64,000 bases of DNA from positions 5,974,292-6,038,291 of the forward strand of contig OZ005697.1 in NCBI GenBank assembly GCA_963930775.1. Direction: 5' to 3'. This DNA is from Cliona cf. orientalis (taxonomy: Eukaryota > Porifera > Demospongiae > Clionaida > Clionaidae). Of this stretch, positions 60,140-64,000 are shown one piece after another. The number at the start of each line of letters is the position of its first letter. The first letter of the stretch is position 1. The notes under the pieces were generated by a model, which was not told the origin of the DNA, did no database searches, and saw nothing but the letters and a program-made list of their open reading frames with translations. Position numbers and translations under genes: made by a program.

Positions 60140-60665
60140 TCCCCAGTAATGGTGCATGTGGTAAAAGGTCGTCAATAGAATGCGTACACATCGATCGATG
60201 CTGGTCCCAGAAATCATGGAGATGGCGTCTAAGATCGACTCTCAACCGTGATAGCGACAAGTTTCGATGCTTCGATCACAGAGACGAACTCGAGAGTACA
60301 GTATTCCTTCCGAACTTCAGGTTGGTCGCGCTGCTGCAGTCTCGCGCAGGCCAGCCCCTTGTGACAATGATGCGTGCTATATATAGCGCAAGGCTATCCA
60401 CCGCATTACGTAAGCCAAGAAAACACGTGAAGTTCAACCAACAGTGCTTCTCAGAGAAAGTAGCGATCAGCTTGTAATCTATTCGCTGGATACACGCGTA
60501 AGATACTCTACATATTTACTGACTTTCAAGTCCCAGAAAGGCTCCAGCGAGGCCCTGGATTTTTTCATAATTACCTCATAGGTTGCATCATAATTTCATC
60601 ATAATTTCATCATAGATTACACCACAATTACCTATAACCACAGAAAAGTAAATTGCTACTGGGGA
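60140..60665. mobile_element. TIR element with TCCCCAGTA termini, copy 2, in the transporter pseudogene
   Basis: TCCCCAGTA at the left and TACTGGGGA at the right, 526 bp, homologous to 46371-46872. It lies between the codons for GTGIAAQ and VKGSLSDKL of the pseudogene. The target duplication is not clear. Confidence 0.65.
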
Positions 60666-61039
60666 GATAATAACTGTGCAGCAATTCCTGTTCCTTTCAT
60701 GATCAGAGTAAAGCTTGCACTCACCACTGCCGTTAGAATTAGGATGAGGAGAGCAGCTTTGGATTGTAGACATGCGATGGTAGAACTCGAGCACGACCGA
60801 GCCTCTCCCAAAATGAAGTATTAGGTAGCTAGTGATATAGAAGAGAGTAAGGGCTCACAATCTGAACTTACGATAATAGCTGGCTGAGGTGCGCGACTGT
60901 TTTGACATAAACTGTCCTGATCCATTTTAGCTAGTACCGGAGCAGCTAGTCCTGTAGCTTTCAAGTTTGTTCATAATAATGTAGTCATGGCAAGCAATGA
61001 TGACAGAAAAACAATCCTACAATTGTTCCCAAGTGACTA

Positions 61040-63353
61040 CACTGGAAAAAATGCATACTAAAATTAATGTTAGTAGAAAAACTACCAATTTTTAGTGTTT
61101 TTGCTGCTCACTGTCACAAGCCATGGTTTGTCTAGATTTTAGTATGCCTTTTCTAAATTTTAGGAGCCATGTTCTTACTCTTAGTGGTCGATACACATAA
61201 CTTTGTCCCACTAATTCTTGGATACACAGTACTTAATTATAGTAGATTGTATCTCATTATTAGTTGTCTCTGCTACAGTTTCATTAGCAGAATCCACTCT
61301 CAAAATTAGAAAAATGATCTTATTTTTAGTTATTATAAACTAGTACATAGATTATATACACCACTTAGTCTAAGTGTCACATACTTAAGTATAGCAATTT
61401 TTACCTCTAACAATTAGAAATAAACAACTCAACACTACAATGCAAAGATAACGGACAAAGAATAACTGTCAGTAGACTATGGTCCATAAATAACAGCAAA
61501 TAAAGCACTGAAGGTCAGTATTAATAGCAAGCTGTTCAACAAGATCCAGTTTGTTCTATCCTCACCAATTATTTCTCTCCCTCTGCGAATAATTTAAAAG
61601 TTCAGATGGTTTATCCCGTTCAATCGATGAAACTGTTGAATAATCATATTGTTTGCCTTAATAGGGAACTGGTGGAAAATAATAAGTGTGTCAAAGAGAG
61701 CTATTAGCCATGACAATAAAATTATCTTACCTATATAATTTTCGTTCCCTTATAAGTTCATATGCAGTCAACTTGACATGAATGGCATGTGGAAAAGGTT
61801 GATCAAATTTTGCCGAAATTCGGTGCCTTGATGAGAAACTGCAACATCAAATCTGTCAAATAAGTGCTACTAGAAATGAAGATGAATCTACCTTATCAAG
61901 GAATCAACTGTTACTGTTGATATCTGTGCCGTGTGCAAATGAAAACAATTAATTTTAAATTTGATAAACAACACATTGGGCTTAAACATAATTGTCTAAC
62001 CTTTTCTTTTGTCTTAGCCTTTTACAAAGAAAATTTCAGATGATGTGCTGCCAGCCAAGTAGTCAAAATTCCATGGTCAACTGTTTGGAGAGTAAAATAC
62101 CACTGAGGGCCCGGGATTCCAGGCTAGTTATCAGAGTATCTAAGCTTACCAGGACCAGAAATAGCAGGTGTAGACTCTAGCTTCACTGCATAAAGCCCAA
62201 CAGGAGGAGGGATCCACTACTACCTGAGGCATCACAACCCATAGGTTAAACTCCACGGGTTCAAACCGTGCCAAGTTTTGTCTCAATAAACTCACTTTTG
62301 GCGCGTGCACATCCAATTGCTTCATGTATCACTTCTAGATTCACATCCATGATCACCAAAAGCCTTCCTTTTCTGAAGTAAAAGCCTTCTAGCCCGAGCT
62401 GGAGTCCATTAGCAGCCATGGCAGCAGCAGCCAACACAAGCGCACCCAGCTGCATGTTTCTGAATTTCTGTCACATGTATATCACGTGCATGCGTACCGC
62501 CGTTTTGGCCCCGCCCACTAGATTAGTGCAAGATACTAGGATTTAGTGTCTAGCTCTAATAATAGTATACTTGCACTACACTTTAGTATGCATGCACTGG
62601 AGTCTGTAGTGGGAGTGGTACTTGATTATAGTTTGTGATATCATGTACTCTAGCTCTTAGTGCAGTGGAACTACATTTCTGTGCAAGTTAACTCTTAATA
62701 CTAGTACATAGCACAGCATACACTTCTAAATTTTAGTACCTAGAATGCTTTAGTAAACATGTACTGCAATTTAGCACACATACACTACTGTCTAGTAGGA
62801 ACAGTACTTACTTTAAGTATGCTGTAACTAGTGAAGTCAAACATTCAGTATACACGTACTATACATAAGTATACATGTACTATAATCTAGTAAGAAAGAT
62901 GCTTAAATTTAAAGCATATGGAAGTGAACACTAAAGCATAGTGCCTGCAATCTAAGAATAAGTAGGTACAGAATAGTATTAATTTAAGATACTAAATATT
63001 AGTGTGAAGCTCTAATTTAGAGGCTTATAAGCTACTATTTAGATGTTAGATTTCTACTAGTTTTTAGAAGAATATCCTACTTTTAGACTCTAGCTACTAA
63101 TTTTAATATTATACACTTCTAATAAGCATGTACACGTCTAAAGAATAGTCCAAGTCGCTTTAATTTAGATTTGTACAGTCTTAAAAAAAGTACACTTGTC
63201 CTTAAAAAAGTATGCATGTCTTAATACTAGTGTGGTATAATCTATGTCCAGGTCGTATTGCACTTGAGTTAAGTGCATGCTACTAATTTCTAGAAGATAC
63301 TTGTCTGTTTTTAGTGCGATTAGCATGTTTTTAGTGCTGCATTTTTTCCAGTG
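61040..63353. mobile_element. 2.3-kb TIR element built of degenerate TAGTA/TACTA repeats
   Basis: Ends CACTGGAAAAAATGCA and TGCATTTTTTCCAGTG are perfect inverted repeats flanked by TA on both sides (61038-61039, 63354-63355). The outer 400 bp on the left and 800 bp on the right consist of dense degenerate motifs of the form TTTAGTA, TACTAAA, TAGTATAC in both orientations. The centre (about 61450-62520) is different, less repetitive sequence holding a possible spliced ORF. No transposase recognised. Confidence 0.65.
62022..62455 (-). CDS. Possible three-exon small gene inside the 2.3-kb element
   Basis: Exon 1 62296-62455 (MQLGALVLAAAAMAANGLQL start, ending CARAK at GTGAGT), exon 2 62150-62176 (27 nt, STPAISGP, ending at GTAAGC), exon 3 62022-62080 (VDHGILTTWLAAHHLKFSL, stop TAA). 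Phases 1-1 agree and the model gives 81 aa. The N-terminus is Ala-rich and hydrophobic, like a signal or membrane segment. Sequence just upstream is CpG-containing (ACCGCCGTTTTGGCCCCGCC). No family recognised. It could be a captured host gene fragment or coincidence. Confidence 0.3.
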
Positions 63354-63904
63354 TAGTGTAATGTTACCACTGAAAATATGGAAGCTATAGCTATCACTAT
63401 CAATACTCTTGGGCATTTCTGTTTGTGTAATATCGAAGTGAAAACCACTAAGATGTACATCATCTACAGAAAACATCACCGATTTGGGTGTTGAATTTGA
63501 CATCATAAATATAGTCTGATGTTTTGCAAATTCATGGCTCTTGGATCCGTTCCAACTAACTAGTATTAAATCACCAAATGAATTTTTAATGCAATAATAT
63601 TATTATAGGCTTGCATGATGATCCTATTAGGGATTGTTAGTAATCATTCCCTCACTATTGTCATTGACAGTGTCTTAATCCATCCCTCAGTTCCTTAATA
63701 ATATTATATTAACATTAACAATACAATGACACTCATATAATAATATCCCAATGCATTATATAGAAGTCGATAGACAATGTAAGCTTCCATGTATGGAATG
63801 ATCTAACCAATAATATTGAATATACTCAGCTGCGTCAAGCACAAAATTTATTATAGAACCACAAGCATGACAAGATTGCAACATAATAAGCATATACTTA
63901 TACC
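63354..63904. other. Spacer before the right-edge gene; no gene seen
   Basis: AT-rich DNA; a 113-codon open frame crossing the element border has no coding features beyond length. Confidence 0.4.
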
Positions 63905-64000
63905 TCAAATGGCATTATCCACAGCTAGTTTGAGTTCAGTGGCTACTTGACCGAGTTCACTGTCATCAAGGAGCTCATAGAGACCCTCCCAGGTGGCAGG
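63905..64000 (-). CDS. Last codons of a probable death-domain-fold protein (partial)
   Basis: Reading into the window from the right edge, the minus strand encodes PATWEGLYELLDDSELGQVA, then TELKLAVDNAI and a TGA stop at 63905. P.TW..L...L.D..L..LA..L is the usual last helix of death domains and related folds in adaptor and receptor proteins. The rest lies outside the window, so the assignment rests on about 30 residues. Confidence 0.4.
   Translation of the reverse strand, partial: PATWEGLYELLDDSELGQVATELKLAVDNAI

Larger units (their letters stand above)
58284..60925 (-). pseudogene. Second POT/SLC15-type transporter, disabled
   Basis: Paralogue of 52841-54742. The start MDQDSLCQNSRAPQPAIIVS is at 60925. 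It keeps an acidic dileucine (D-C-E-P-L-L), KAALLILILTAVV, FLYLGFAVVFLFYPLAGFLA, RIDFAKERYGGPFTTEQVED, EFISAQSPHSMKGFLVGLFF and a C-terminus YKYRERDDPPY, stop at 58284. Lesions: an in-frame stop and frameshift near 60820; a one-base slip near 60770; a 526-bp element at 60140-60665; a deletion with frameshift near 60000 (the GRYK part of the POT signature is lost); a break at 59149-59178; and a MITE at 58375-58630 that cuts the last helix from the tail. It is clearly non-functional, but most segments are still easily aligned, so inactivation is not ancient. Confidence 0.85.

Noticed and set aside
62218-62282. A GGTTCAAACC box B-like hairpin, considered as a tRNA gene
   Set aside because: The T-arm-like hairpin is real, but no box A or acceptor stem is found at the right spacing on either strand.
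63165-63506. A 113-codon minus-strand ORF at the edge of the 2.3-kb element
   Set aside because: It crosses the TIR border and consists partly of TAGTA-type repeats; no motif or splice signal supports it.

Overview
The window looks like nuclear DNA of an early-branching animal, most probably a demosponge. Genes are split by many short GT-AG introns, AT-rich non-coding DNA is packed with small inverted-repeat transposons and long poly(G)/poly(C) runs, and the gene families are metazoan (caspase, carnitine acyltransferase, SLC15-type transporter, death-domain fold, a large multi-pass receptor tail). The species call is inference. Every supported host gene lies on the minus strand.

Layout. (1) 1-31.4 kb: three tandem paralogues of a carnitine O-acetyltransferase-like enzyme. 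They share a 14-exon core with conserved intron phases and all keep the catalytic His. Copies 2 and 3 end in Ala-Lys-Ile (PTS1-like). Copy 2 has a separate Arg-rich first exon that looks like a mitochondrial presequence; copy 3 may have a similar leader. Copy 1 lost the C-terminal signal and has His at the carnitine-binding Tyr position. (2) 32.8-33.6 kb: the broken 3' end of a large multi-pass membrane receptor. (3) 36.1-44.4 kb: a four-exon gene fusing a caspase (His100/Cys144) to a C-terminal double-stranded-RNA-binding domain, the most striking gene here. (4) 47.8-51.8 kb: a gene for an N-terminal PUB domain plus coiled coil; its last exon was not found. (5) 52.8-54.7 kb: an intact single-exon POT/SLC15-type transporter. 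(6) 58.3-60.9 kb: a second, dead copy of that transporter, broken by frameshifts and two transposon insertions, one with a 3-bp target duplication. (7) 61.0-63.4 kb: a 2.3-kb inverted-repeat element around a possible three-exon ORF. (8) Right edge: the last codons of a probable death-domain protein.

Mobile DNA makes up much of the rest. It includes Harbinger-like MITEs (TTA target duplications), a MULE-like element with a 9-bp duplication that carries a helicase P-loop remnant and sits inside a tRNA-derived repeat, a 1.05-kb inverted-repeat element with a one-sided 52-bp minisatellite, a 472-bp element holding a tRNA-like sequence and a minisatellite, and several interspersed repeat families with nested insertions.

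The transporter pair and the acyltransferase trio are local duplications at different stages of decay or divergence. The acyltransferases would work in acyl-CoA/carnitine exchange between peroxisome and mitochondrion. The caspase-dsRBD protein and the death-domain remnant suggest innate immunity or cell-death functions, but nothing in the sequence shows that these genes work together.
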